Shown here piece after piece: positions 7,038-14,973 of a DNA stretch of 32,903 nt. A program made the position numbers and the translations under genes. Origin of the DNA: an uncultured Oscillospiraceae bacterium (GTDB taxonomy: Bacteria > Bacillota > Clostridia > Oscillospirales > Oscillospiraceae); contig CANQRM010000029.1 of assembly GCA_947626265.1 (NCBI GenBank), positions 1 through 32,903 on the forward strand, read 5' to 3'. Below the pieces are notes generated by a model, which did no database searches, was not told the DNA's origin, and saw only the letters and a program-made list of their open reading frames with translations. Within the stretch, counting starts at the first letter, position 1. The number at the start of each line of letters is the position of its first letter.

Positions 7038-8747
7038 TCAATCCAGGGTGATGCCGTATATCTGCTCGCCCCGGGTGCCGATGACCACGGTGTTGTCCCA
7101 GACGATGGGCGTGGCCTCCATAGTGCAGCCGAAGTCGAAGCGGTCCAGTTCCTCCCCCGTCAGGCCGTCCAGCAGGAACATGCTCCCCTGGACGCAGGAG
7201 GTATACAGCACATAGCCGTTGCCGTCGGTGTCGTAGAAGGTGACGGGGGTGGACCAGGAATAGCTGTCGGAGTGGTATGTCCATACCTCCTCGCCGGTGG
7301 CGGTGTCCAGGGCCACCAGGGTGCCGTCCTCATAGCCGGGGTACCTGGCCACGGACACGTACAATAGCCCCTCCAGCGGGCCCTTCCCCAGGGACAGGGA
7401 CCCCTGCACCCCGCCGGACAAGTCCTCCACCGAATGGCAGGTATAGCTGTGGTGCCACACCTCCTGCCCGGTGACGGCGTCTATCTTCCACACGGGTATC
7501 TCCGCCGTGTCCCAGCTGCGCCAGCCCAGGTGGAAGGAGGTGCTGAGATAGATATAGGGATGCCCCTCCCCGTCCACCTCCAGCACGCCGGTGCAGTTGG
7601 TGTCGTCCAGGCAGTCGAAACGCCACTCGATCCGGAGGTCGTTCAGGTCGATGCACAAAAAGTCCCCGCCGTTGTCGGCGATGAACAGGTGGCCCCGCCA
7701 GGCGATGGCGCTGTCCTCCATGCCGTAGTAGAACTTCTCCGCCGTGGAGGATTCGTAGGTAAACTTGACCTCCTGGGGGTCCACGGTGATGGTGCCGGCG
7801 GCCTCGTCATACTGTGTATTCAGGTCCAGGATGTAGAGCACCCCGTTCTCCCCGGGGTAGATGAGCTGGTCTGTCTCCGCGTCCACCAGGGCGGAGCTGT
7901 CCCAGGCGCTCCAGCTGCGGGGGGCGAAGTCGTCGCCGTTGCCGGTGGTGTACAGCACCTCCCCGTCGATGAGGCTCACGATCATGATCCGGGGCGTTCC
8001 CTCCCCGGACACGCCGCCGCCCAGGTACATGAGGGGATACCCCCGGGGGTCCACGGAGCCCGCGCCCTTGAAGGGGTAGCCCAGGTATATGCTGTCCCGG
8101 GTCTGCTTGCCGGTCTCCATATCGATGAAGTACACCCGCCCGGCCAGGGTGGCGTAGATGATCTCCACCAGATCGTCCTTCTCCTTGGCCCAGTCGTACA
8201 TATCCATGATCTTTTTGGTGCTCTCCGGCCATTGGACCGCCAGGGGCTGGCCCGTCCAGCCGCTGCCGCCCCAGTAGGTGCCGCCGCCGGACATGCCGCC
8301 GGTGGCCACGGTCCAGTACTCCCCGAACTGGGCGGCGTTCAGGGCCGCTTTGCCGTAGGTGGAGCAGTCCCGGAAGTTGCTGCCCCGGAAGGTGAAGATG
8401 CCGGGAAGCTTCCCGTAATCCTCCGGGCCTATGAAGTCCATGATATGCTCTTCGTCCGCCTGATAGCCCGCGGCCTCCTCGCCGTGGACCATATAGGCGG
8501 TGGAAGTGATGATATCGGAGGCGCGGCTTTCCGGGGTGAATTCCGCCGGAGGCGTGGGCACGGGGGTGGCCGTGGGCTCCGGGGTGGGGGTCACGAACTT
8601 GGTGGAGACCTCCGCCGTCCGGCCCATGACGGCCGTGTCCGCCAGGGCGGTCAGACGGTCCTTATTCACATGCAGCAGCGCTCCCAGCCCTGCCAGCAGG
8701 ACCAGGAGCACAGCTGCCTTTATCCAGAACGCGGCTCTGCGCTTCAT
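7038..8747 (-). CDS. Membrane-anchored PQQ-type beta-propeller protein
   Basis: The 569-residue product has a basic N-terminus (MKRR), one membrane helix (about 9-27) and a TPTPEPTATPVPTPP stalk near residue 53, then an all-beta domain. Repeats typical of PQQ-like propellers are visible, such as YVSVARYP..GTLVALDTATGEEVWTYH and FLLDGLTGEELDRFDFG near the C-terminus; others include VYFIDMETGKQT and IPVWKIDAVTGQEVWHHS. No redox cofactor site is evident, so it is more likely a binding or scaffold propeller on the outer face of the membrane than a dehydrogenase. Its start is preceded by GGAGGC. It lies 15 bases downstream of the rhomboid-like gene and is probably cotranscribed with it. The natural partner or ligand is unknown. 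Confidence 0.85.
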   Translation of the reverse strand: MKRRAAFWIKAAVLLVLLAGLGALLHVNKDRLTALADTAVMGRTAEVSTKFVTPTPEPTATPVPTPPAEFTPESRASDIITSTAYMVHGEEAAGYQADEEHIMDFIGPEDYGKLPGIFTFRGSNFRDCSTYGKAALNAAQFGEYWTVATGGMSGGGTYWGGSGWTGQPLAVQWPESTKKIMDMYDWAKEKDDLVEIIYATLAGRVYFIDMETGKQTRDSIYLGYPFKGAGSVDPRGYPLMYLGGGVSGEGTPRIMIVSLIDGEVLYTTGNGDDFAPRSWSAWDSSALVDAETDQLIYPGENGVLYILDLNTQYDEAAGTITVDPQEVKFTYESSTAEKFYYGMEDSAIAWRGHLFIADNGGDFLCIDLNDLRIEWRFDCLDDTNCTGVLEVDGEGHPYIYLSTSFHLGWRSWDTAEIPVWKIDAVTGQEVWHHSYTCHSVEDLSGGVQGSLSLGKGPLEGLLYVSVARYPGYEDGTLVALDTATGEEVWTYHSDSYSWSTPVTFYDTDGNGYVLYTSCVQGSMFLLDGLTGEELDRFDFGCTMEATPIVWDNTVVIGTRGEQIYGITLD

Positions 8748-8762
8748 GGGACGCCTCCGAAA

Positions 8763-9641
8763 TCACTGGGTGAAGTGGATGTGGTTGTTGATGTGGTCGA
8801 TGCAGAAGCAGTGATAGCCCGCGCAGCGGCTGCAGTAGCGGAATTCCAGGTCCGGGTAATCTCTGTCCGTGCGGCCGCACACCTCGCACTTGCGGGTGTA
8901 GCCCTGGGCCTTCTGCTCCTGCTGCACCTTCCGGGCGGCCTGTTTGAACTGGATGGTCCGGGCCTTCTGCGCCGTCTTTCTCCGCACAGCGGAGGGCCGG
9001 AAGAAGTCAAATATCCACTGCCCGCAGAACACCACATAGGTGAGCATGGCCACCACCGGCACCAGGGCCATGCCGATAGCGCCCTGGCCGATGTAGGTCA
9101 CCACCGACAGCACGAACAGCGCCGCGTCCACCCAAGCCAGCCACTTGATCTTGATGGGGATGAAGAAGAACAGCAGCACCTGCTGATCCGGCCACATGGT
9201 GGCGAAGGCGAAAAACAGCGACAGGTTCAGGTAGTTGGACGTGACCCACAGGGCGCGCTTTGTAATGGCGTAGTAGATGACGCTGTACAGCGCCGTCAGC
9301 AGCATGCCGCCCATGTAGTAGATGTTGAACCGGGGCGTGCCCCAGGCCCGCTCCAGGTTGCTGCCAATGAAGTAGTAAAAATACAGGGCGATGGCGAAGA
9401 AGAAGGGCGAGCTGCTCTCCGGCACCAGCACGAAGGTCACCAGCCTCCACACCTGGCCGCGGAGGAACAGCCGGGGGTTAAAGTAGAGATAGCTCACCAG
9501 CGTCCCGGTCCGGTCCATCAGCGTAAAGAGATACACGATGACCTGGCCGATGACGATGAATATCATCAGATTCCGCAGGCCGAAGCCGGGGTGCTTCATG
9601 CAGAACTTTTCGATCCTGTTATCCAGGCTCCTCACGTCCAT
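8763..9641 (-). CDS. Rhomboid/derlin-like membrane pseudoprotease with C-terminal zinc ribbon
   Basis: The product is ~292 residues from the ATG at 9641. It has about six hydrophobic helices and a GQVWRLVTFVLVP loop followed by an FFFAIALYFYYFIGSNLERAWG helix. That arrangement resembles the WR motif and next helix of derlins and other rhomboid-fold proteins. The catalytic GxSG serine motif and the partner histidine of active rhomboids are absent, so proteolysis is unlikely. The last ~45 residues carry CEVCGR, YCSRC and HCFCIDH, a probable zinc-binding module on the cytoplasmic side. The ribosome site GAGGTG touches the ATG at 9641, so the in-frame GTG at 9635 (6-base spacing) is an alternative start; the longer open frame to 9725 has no homology. 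It heads a two-gene unit with the beta-propeller gene. Role unknown; membrane-protein binding or quality control is only a guess from the fold. Confidence 0.75.
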   Translation of the reverse strand: MDVRSLDNRIEKFCMKHPGFGLRNLMIFIVIGQVIVYLFTLMDRTGTLVSYLYFNPRLFLRGQVWRLVTFVLVPESSSPFFFAIALYFYYFIGSNLERAWGTPRFNIYYMGGMLLTALYSVIYYAITKRALWVTSNYLNLSLFFAFATMWPDQQVLLFFFIPIKIKWLAWVDAALFVLSVVTYIGQGAIGMALVPVVAMLTYVVFCGQWIFDFFRPSAVRRKTAQKARTIQFKQAARKVQQEQKAQGYTRKCEVCGRTDRDYPDLEFRYCSRCAGYHCFCIDHINNHIHFTQ

Positions 9642-9653
9642 CACCTCATGCCA

Positions 9654-9682
9654 ATCATACCCTTTTTTCCCGGCAAAGTCCA
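9654..9682 (-). promoter_or_regulatory. Promoter of the rhomboid-like/beta-propeller unit
   Basis: On the minus strand TGGACT (9677-9682), 17 bases, TATGAT (9654-9659). The start point is expected near 9647, leaving a leader of only ~6 bases that consists almost entirely of the GAGGTG ribosome site. Confidence 0.5.
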
Positions 9683-9760
9683 CCCCATTTTGCCAGCCGC
9701 GGCCCGGAAAAGGTTTTTTGGGCAAAAACGATTATTTTCCTTTCAAAATGGGGATGTTTA

Positions 9761-9774
9761 TGTTATAGTATAAT
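9761..9774 (+). promoter_or_regulatory. Extended -10 promoter of rlmB, very short leader
   Basis: TGTTATAGT (9761-9769) is an extended -10 (TG-N-TATAGT), overlapped by a consensus TATAAT at 9769-9774. No good -35 box is visible. The predicted start (9775-9781) is within a few bases of the ATG codons at 9779 and 9785, and no ribosome site fits between. Confidence 0.55.
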
Positions 9775-9778
9775 CTGT

Positions 9779-10522
9779 ATGAATATGTCGGAAGAAAACA
9801 TAATCGAGGGAAAGAACGCGGTCATCGAGGCCATCCGCGCCGGCCGTCCCCTGGACAAGGTCTTCCTTGCCAGAGGCAGCGCCGACAAGGCCCTGGCCTT
9901 CATCGCCTCCAGCGCCAAAAGCGCCGGCGTGGCGGTGACGGAGTGCGACAGGCGGAAGCTGGACGCCATGAGCGCCACCCACGCCCACCAGGGCGTCATC
10001 GCCGTGGCCGCCGCGAGGGAATACTGCACCCTGGAGGATATCCTGGACCGCGCGGCAGAGCTTTCCCAGGACCCCTTCGTGGTGGTGCTGGACGGGGTGG
10101 AGGACCCCCGGAACCTGGGGGCCATCATCCGCTGCGCCGAGTGCGCCGGGGCCCACGGCATCGTCATACCCAAGCACCGCAGCGCCGGCCTCACCGCCGC
10201 CGCGGACAAGACCAGCGCCGGCGCCGCCGAGCACATGCTGGTGGCCCGGGTGCCCAATCTCGCCGCCGCCCTGCAGACCATGAAGGACCGGGGCCTGTGG
10301 GTATACGGCGCCGAGGCCGGGGGCGGGAGCCCCCTTTGGAAAACGGATATGAAAGGACCGATCTGCCTTGTGATCGGCTCGGAGGGCGCGGGCATGAGCC
10401 GCCTGGTGCGGGAGGCCTGCGATTTCGTCATGGACATCCCCCTGATGGGGCAGGTGAACTCCCTGAACGCCTCCGCCGCGGCAGCGGTCCTGCTCTATGA
10501 GATCGTCAGGCAGCGCCAATGA
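9779..10522 (+). CDS. rlmB: 23S rRNA (guanosine-2'-O)-methyltransferase, TrmH/SpoU family
   Basis: RlmB-type enzymes 2'-O-methylate a guanosine in the peptidyl-transferase region of 23S rRNA using SAM through a trefoil-knot fold. The 247-residue length fits. Residues ~6-75 form the L30e-like substrate-binding domain that starts IIEGKNAVIEAI. The SpoU domain shows motif 1 (DGVEDPRNLGAIIRCAECAG, with the conserved NLGAIIR arginine), motif 2 (IGSEGAGMSRLV) and motif 3 (IPLMGQVNSLNASAAAAVLLYE). Members of this family also include TrmH and resistance methylases, so the exact target base is inferred. ATG at 9779 and ATG at 9785 are both possible. The gene overlaps the next one by 4 bases (ATGA), indicating translational coupling. 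Confidence 0.9.
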   Translation: MNMSEENIIEGKNAVIEAIRAGRPLDKVFLARGSADKALAFIASSAKSAGVAVTECDRRKLDAMSATHAHQGVIAVAAAREYCTLEDILDRAAELSQDPFVVVLDGVEDPRNLGAIIRCAECAGAHGIVIPKHRSAGLTAAADKTSAGAAEHMLVARVPNLAAALQTMKDRGLWVYGAEAGGGSPLWKTDMKGPICLVIGSEGAGMSRLVREACDFVMDIPLMGQVNSLNASAAAAVLLYEIVRQRQ

Positions 10523-12765
10523 GTGACCATTATCTGGACAACCTATTGCCGGACTTTGGGGAATACTCCCTGGACTCCCTGCTGGAGAGCTACCAGAAGC
10601 GCCCGGCCCAGGCAAGCCCGCCACAAGCGGACGCCGAGCAGCCCGCTAAGGCGGCGGAGGCCATTGCCCAGCGCTCCCGGCAGATCGTCATGGAGGCCCT
10701 GGGCGAGACCATCAGCCAGCGCAAAGCCGCCCGCAAGCCGGACTTTGACAGCGCGGGGCTGAACGAACTTCTGGAGGACGACATCGACCCCGCCGGGGTG
10801 GATGAGCCCGCGGAGCCGAAAAAGCCCCGGGTACATATCTCCCCCGAGGGCGTCATCACCGTGGACGTGGACCTGCCCGGCGAGGCCGGGGAGATACCTG
10901 CGGAAGAAGCCCCTGCAGCGGAGGATATGCCCCCTGAGGAGGAGGCCCCGGCGGAGCCGGAGCCGCCCCGGGAGGAGCGGCGGCCCCGGCGGCCTATCCG
11001 CCGGCCGGAGGAGCCGGAGGAAAAGCCCTCCTTCAAGGACAGATTCTTAACGCCCATCGCCCGGCATTTCGCCACCCGCGCCGCCCGCAAGGACCTGCAG
11101 AAGGCGGAGGCGGCCCAGTGGCCGGACCCGGAGGAATATGATCAGGGGGAGGAAGTCTCCCCCAAGAAGGCCAACAAGTTCTACGCCGAGCAGGTGCGGG
11201 CCTTCGGCTTCCGGCTGAAGGTGTGCGTGTTTCTGTGCATCGTGCTGGCCTGGATAAGCCTGCATCTTCCCATGGCGGGGTTCTTGGGCAAGAGCCTGCG
11301 GGCCCAGGCCGGGGTATCCCTGGTGCTGCTGCTCACCGTGATGGTGGCAACACTGGACATCGTGGCCGCCGGGCTGCGGCAGCTTTTTGCCCTGCAGCCG
11401 GGGATGGAGTCTCTATCCAGTCTCGCCGCCCTCATCAGCGCGGTGGACGCGGGGATGGTCTTCTTCGGCTACGGCGAGGCCCTGCCCTTCTGCGCGGTGG
11501 GCGCCTTCTCCCTGACCGCCGCCCTTTGGGGCGAGAAGCTCACGTGCCTGGCCCGGGCCAGGACCATGCGCATGGCGGCCATATCCAAGAATCCCTCCGT
11601 CCTGGCCTCCGGGGAGAACAGCCGGGGCGCGACCTATCTGAGCCGCGTCCAGCGGCCCCTGGACGGGGTGGTGCGCCGGACGGAATCGGCCGACTTCGGT
11701 CAGACCGTATATGCCACGGCGTCGCCGGTGCTCATTCTGGCGGCCCTGGCCCTGGCGGCGCTGGCCTGTCTGCCCGCCCAGGGGGCCTATTTTCTGCACG
11801 CATGGTCGGCGCTTCTGGGCGCCGCGGCGTCCTTCACCGCCTTTTTGAGCTTCCCCCTGCCCTATTCCATGGCCGCCCGGAAGCTGCAGCCCTCCGGCGC
11901 CGCCATAGCGGGCTATGCCGGCTGCGCTGACATCGGCAAGAGCCGGCGGGTGGTGCTCTTCGACGAGGACCTGTTCCCCCCCGGGAACATCAAATTCAGC
12001 AGCATCAATATCCTGGAGGGGGCCTTGGTGGACAAGGTCATCTCCTATACCGCCAGTCTCCTGGCCGCCTCGGGCAGCGGCGTGGCCGGGGTGTTCATGG
12101 AGCTCATCGAGCGGCGGAAGTATTCCCTGGTCCAGCCGGAGGAATTTCGCATCCACGAGGGCGGCGGCCTGTCCGCCCGCATAAACGACGAGCAGGTGCT
12201 GGTGGGCTCCGCCGGGTTCATGAACCTGATGGGCATCCGCCTGCCCCAGAACATGGTGGTGAAAAACGCCGTGTGCACGGCCCTCAGCGGCGAACTGGTG
12301 GGCGTGTTCACCATGGACTATATCCCCGTGTCCAGCGTCCAGGAGGCCCTGGTGACCCTGCTCACCGGCCGGACCCGCCCCATCTTCGCCATCCGGGACT
12401 TCAACATCACCCCCCTGATGATACGCCAGCTCTTCCGCATGTCCACGGACAACTTCAACTTCCCGCCCTTCCGGGAGCGGTACCGCATCTTCTCCGGCCC
12501 CGATGAGGACGGCGGCATATGCGCGGTGCTGTCCCGGCCCGGCATGGGCCCCTTAGTGGACGCGGCGGAGGCCGGGCGGAAGCTCTACACCGCCGGCCGG
12601 GTGGGCACGGTCATCTCCCTCTTGGGCTCCGTGCTGGGCATGGTGATACTGTTCCTCCTGTTCCGGGCCGGGTCCTTCGCCACGGCCACGGCGGGGAACA
12701 TGCTTGCGTACATGTTCCTGTGGGCGCTGCCGGTGGCCATCCTGGCCTACGGCCAGAGCCGGTAA
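10519..12765 (+). CDS. Degenerate P1B-type ATPase-like membrane protein (no phosphorylation motif)
   Basis: The 748-residue protein starts with ~225 mostly disordered acidic and Pro-rich residues, then eight predicted helices at about 234-253, 263-286, 300-340 (two), 400-420, 430-452, 697-715 and 727-746. This matches the MA, MB, M1-M6 plan of heavy-metal P1B ATPases. After the sixth helix, FPLPYSMAARKL stands where CPC-ALGLATP is expected, then an IGKSRRVVLFDEDLFPPG segment (~residues 472-488) stands where VVLDKTGTLT should be: the aspartate remains but KTGT is lost. An N-domain-like stretch follows (EGGGLSARINDEQVLVGS). IRDFN replaces TGDN, and GDGxNDAPAL is missing. The actuator loop is short and lacks TGE. 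So it probably cannot be phosphorylated or pump ions. It is coupled by a 4-base overlap to rlmB. Role unknown; homology inferred by eye. Confidence 0.72.
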   Translation: MSDHYLDNLLPDFGEYSLDSLLESYQKRPAQASPPQADAEQPAKAAEAIAQRSRQIVMEALGETISQRKAARKPDFDSAGLNELLEDDIDPAGVDEPAEPKKPRVHISPEGVITVDVDLPGEAGEIPAEEAPAAEDMPPEEEAPAEPEPPREERRPRRPIRRPEEPEEKPSFKDRFLTPIARHFATRAARKDLQKAEAAQWPDPEEYDQGEEVSPKKANKFYAEQVRAFGFRLKVCVFLCIVLAWISLHLPMAGFLGKSLRAQAGVSLVLLLTVMVATLDIVAAGLRQLFALQPGMESLSSLAALISAVDAGMVFFGYGEALPFCAVGAFSLTAALWGEKLTCLARARTMRMAAISKNPSVLASGENSRGATYLSRVQRPLDGVVRRTESADFGQTVYATASPVLILAALALAALACLPAQGAYFLHAWSALLGAAASFTAFLSFPLPYSMAARKLQPSGAAIAGYAGCADIGKSRRVVLFDEDLFPPGNIKFSSINILEGALVDKVISYTASLLAASGSGVAGVFMELIERRKYSLVQPEEFRIHEGGGLSARINDEQVLVGSAGFMNLMGIRLPQNMVVKNAVCTALSGELVGVFTMDYIPVSSVQEALVTLLTGRTRPIFAIRDFNITPLMIRQLFRMSTDNFNFPPFRERYRIFSGPDEDGGICAVLSRPGMGPLVDAAEAGRKLYTAGRVGTVISLLGSVLGMVILFLLFRAGSFATATAGNMLAYMFLWALPVAILAYGQSR

Positions 12766-12780
12766 GGGCAAATAAATGTG

Positions 12781-12809
12781 TTGCCAAGGATTTCCCAATC
12801 GTGTATAAT
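12781..12809 (+). promoter_or_regulatory. Promoter of the EF-G paralogue gene
   Basis: TTGCCA (12781-12786), 17 bases, consensus TATAAT (12804-12809). Expected start ~12816, leaving a ~57-base leader with AAGGAG at 12857-12862. Confidence 0.8.
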
Positions 12810-12872
12810 AGATATTTGTGAACGGCTTATTTCATCTTTGAAACAGTAACTGATATAAGGAGTGCAGCACCT

Positions 12873-14897
12873 ATGGAAATGAAGAACATCCGCAACATCT
12901 GCCTGCTGGGCCATGGCGCCAACGGCAAGACCACCTTTGCCGAGAACATCCTGTCCGTGGCCGGCATGACCGACCGCCAGGGCAAGGTGACCGACGGCAA
13001 CACCGTCTCCGACTACGACCCCGAGGAGGTCCGCCGCCAGATCAGCATCTCCGCCGCCACCATGTACGCCAACTGGCAGGGCCACAAGATCAACATCATC
13101 GATACCCCGGGCTTCTTCGATTTCGCCGGCGAGGTGTATCAGGCGCTGCGCGTGGCCGATATCGGCGTCATCTGCGTGGCCGCCAAGGAGGGCGTCAACG
13201 TGGGCGCCGAGAAGAGCTGGAAGTACCTGCGGGACGCCGATAAGCCCCGGGCCTTCTATATCTCCAAGCTGGACGAGGAGCACGCCGACTTCGACAAGAC
13301 CTTCGACGGCCTGCGTGAGCGCTTCGGCAATTCCGTCTGCGCCATGACCGCCCCCATCAAGGAGGGCGACAAGTATATCGGCATCGTGGACGTCATCACC
13401 CGCAAGGCCTACAAGATGGACGGCAAGAAGCGGGTGGAGATCCCCGTGCCCGACGCCATGAGCGGCCGGCTGGACGAGCTGTATACCGAGCTTGCCGAGT
13501 CCGCCGCCGAGACCAGCGAGGAGCTGATGGAGAAGTACTTCGAGACCATGGAGCTGTCTCCGGAGGAGATCTCCGGGGCGCTGAGCTCCGCCGTGGCCGA
13601 GGGCAGCGTCTGCCCGGTGTACTGCGGCGCCGCCGCCACCGGCATGGGCACCCAGATATTCCTGGACGCGGTCTGCTCCGTGTTCCCCGCCCCCATGGAG
13701 GGCGGCAAGGCCTGCGACCCCAACGGCCCGGCCAAGGCCCTGGTCTACAAGACCATCTCCGACCAGTTCGGCAAGTTCAGCCTCTTCAAGGTCGTCTCCG
13801 GCAAGGTGACCGCCGACATGACCCTCACCAACGCCCGCAGCTCCGCCCAGGAGAAGCTGGGCCACATCTACTGCATGCAGGGCAAGAAGAACACCGAGGT
13901 CACGGAGATCTGCTGCGGCGACATCGGCGCCGTCAGCAAGCTCTCCGACACCAAGACCGGCGACACCCTCTGCGCCGCCGGCGCGGTGGAGGCCCTGCCC
14001 GGCATCACCTTCGACATCCCCTGCTACCAGATGGCCATCTCCCCCAAGGTGAAGGGCCAGGACGACAAGGTGGCCCAGGGTCTGGCCCGTCTGGCCGAGG
14101 AGGACCCCGCCTTCACCGTCACCCTGAACGCCGAGACCCACCAGCAGGTGGTGGCCGGCGCCGGCGATATGCACATCGACGTGCTGTGCTCCAAGCTGAA
14201 GAGCAAGTTCGGCGTGGAGGTGGAGCTGAGCCCCGCCCGCGTGGCCTACCGTGAGAAGATCCGCAAGACCCTGGACACCCACGGCCGCCACAAGAAGCAG
14301 ACCGGCGGCCACGGCCAGTTCGCCGACGTGAAGATCCGCTTTGAGCCCCAGGACGAGCAGGAGGACATGATCTTCGCCGAGGAAGTGTTCGGCGGCAGCG
14401 TGCCCAAGAACTTCTTCCCCGCCGTGGAAAAAGGACTGCGGGAGTGCTGCACCAAGGGCGTGTTGGCCGGCTACCCCATGGTGTACCTGAAGGCCGTCCT
14501 CTACGACGGCGACTTCCACCCCGTGGACTCCTCCGAAATGGCCTTCAAGACCGCCGCGGGCCTGGCCTACAAGGAGCTGGTGAACGCCAACCCCGTCATC
14601 ATGGAGCCCATCGGCCTTTTGAAGGTCACCGTGCCTGACGCGAACCTGGGCGACATCATGAGCGATATCCCCTCCAAGCGCCGGGGCACCGTGCTGGGCA
14701 TGAACGCCCACGACGGCATGCAGGTGGTGGAGGCCGAGGTGCCCATGGCGGAGATGACCACCTACGCCATCGACCTTCGTTCCATCACCCAGGGCCGCGG
14801 CTCCTTCACTCTGGATTTCATCCGCTACGACGAGACGCCCATGAACGTCCAGCAGAAGATCATCGAGGACGCCAAGAAGGCGCAGGCCGAGGAGTAA
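12873..14897 (+). CDS. Elongation factor G-like translational GTPase (EF-G paralogue)
   Basis: The 674-residue protein has all five EF-G domains. Near the N-terminus are the P-loop GHGANGKTT (residues ~14-22), DTPGFFDFAGE (switch II) and SKLDEEHADF. The last stands where canonical EF-G has NKMD, so the guanine-recognition asparagine is serine here. Domain II follows, then domain IV with the RHKKQTGGHGQFADV loop, and domain V near the end (RRGTVLGMNAHDGMQVVEAEVP). The P-loop sequence and length fit the EF-G2-like paralogue group in Firmicutes rather than the str-operon fusA, which would sit beside rpsL, rpsG and tuf. It probably acts in translocation or ribosome recycling under particular conditions. 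It has its own promoter and a ribosome site 10 bases ahead of the ATG. Codon use is strongly biased towards C- and G-ending codons, suggesting high expression. Confidence 0.88.
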   Translation: MEMKNIRNICLLGHGANGKTTFAENILSVAGMTDRQGKVTDGNTVSDYDPEEVRRQISISAATMYANWQGHKINIIDTPGFFDFAGEVYQALRVADIGVICVAAKEGVNVGAEKSWKYLRDADKPRAFYISKLDEEHADFDKTFDGLRERFGNSVCAMTAPIKEGDKYIGIVDVITRKAYKMDGKKRVEIPVPDAMSGRLDELYTELAESAAETSEELMEKYFETMELSPEEISGALSSAVAEGSVCPVYCGAAATGMGTQIFLDAVCSVFPAPMEGGKACDPNGPAKALVYKTISDQFGKFSLFKVVSGKVTADMTLTNARSSAQEKLGHIYCMQGKKNTEVTEICCGDIGAVSKLSDTKTGDTLCAAGAVEALPGITFDIPCYQMAISPKVKGQDDKVAQGLARLAEEDPAFTVTLNAETHQQVVAGAGDMHIDVLCSKLKSKFGVEVELSPARVAYREKIRKTLDTHGRHKKQTGGHGQFADVKIRFEPQDEQEDMIFAEEVFGGSVPKNFFPAVEKGLRECCTKGVLAGYPMVYLKAVLYDGDFHPVDSSEMAFKTAAGLAYKELVNANPVIMEPIGLLKVTVPDANLGDIMSDIPSKRRGTVLGMNAHDGMQVVEAEVPMAEMTTYAIDLRSITQGRGSFTLDFIRYDETPMNVQQKIIEDAKKAQAEE

Positions 14898-14917
14898 ACC
14901 TCAAAATACGATAAGCC

Positions 14918-14941
14918 AAGGGGAAGCGGACGCTTCCCCTT
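14918..14941 (+). terminator. Hairpin after the EF-G paralogue
   Basis: AAGGGGAAGC and GCTTCCCCTT (14918-14941) form a 10-bp stem with a 4-base loop, 20 bases after the stop. No T run follows, so it may only partly terminate, allowing read-through into the SGNH genes, for which I see no separate promoter. Confidence 0.5.
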
Positions 14942-14973
14942 AGGTTTGCAAGAAACTGTTTTATTGGAGAGAT

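Noticed and set aside
5236-7284. Minus-strand 682-codon frame covering the deacetylase gene
   Set aside because: Runs through a promoter and a bidirectional terminator and is antisense to a clear NodB enzyme.
8763-9725. Longer start for the rhomboid-like protein at 9725
   Set aside because: The extra 28 residues cross the predicted promoter and have no ribosome site or hydrophobic/homologous content.
12747-14711. Minus-strand 654-codon frame opposite the EF-G paralogue
   Set aside because: Antisense of a strongly codon-biased gene, His/Gly/Leu-rich with no domain.
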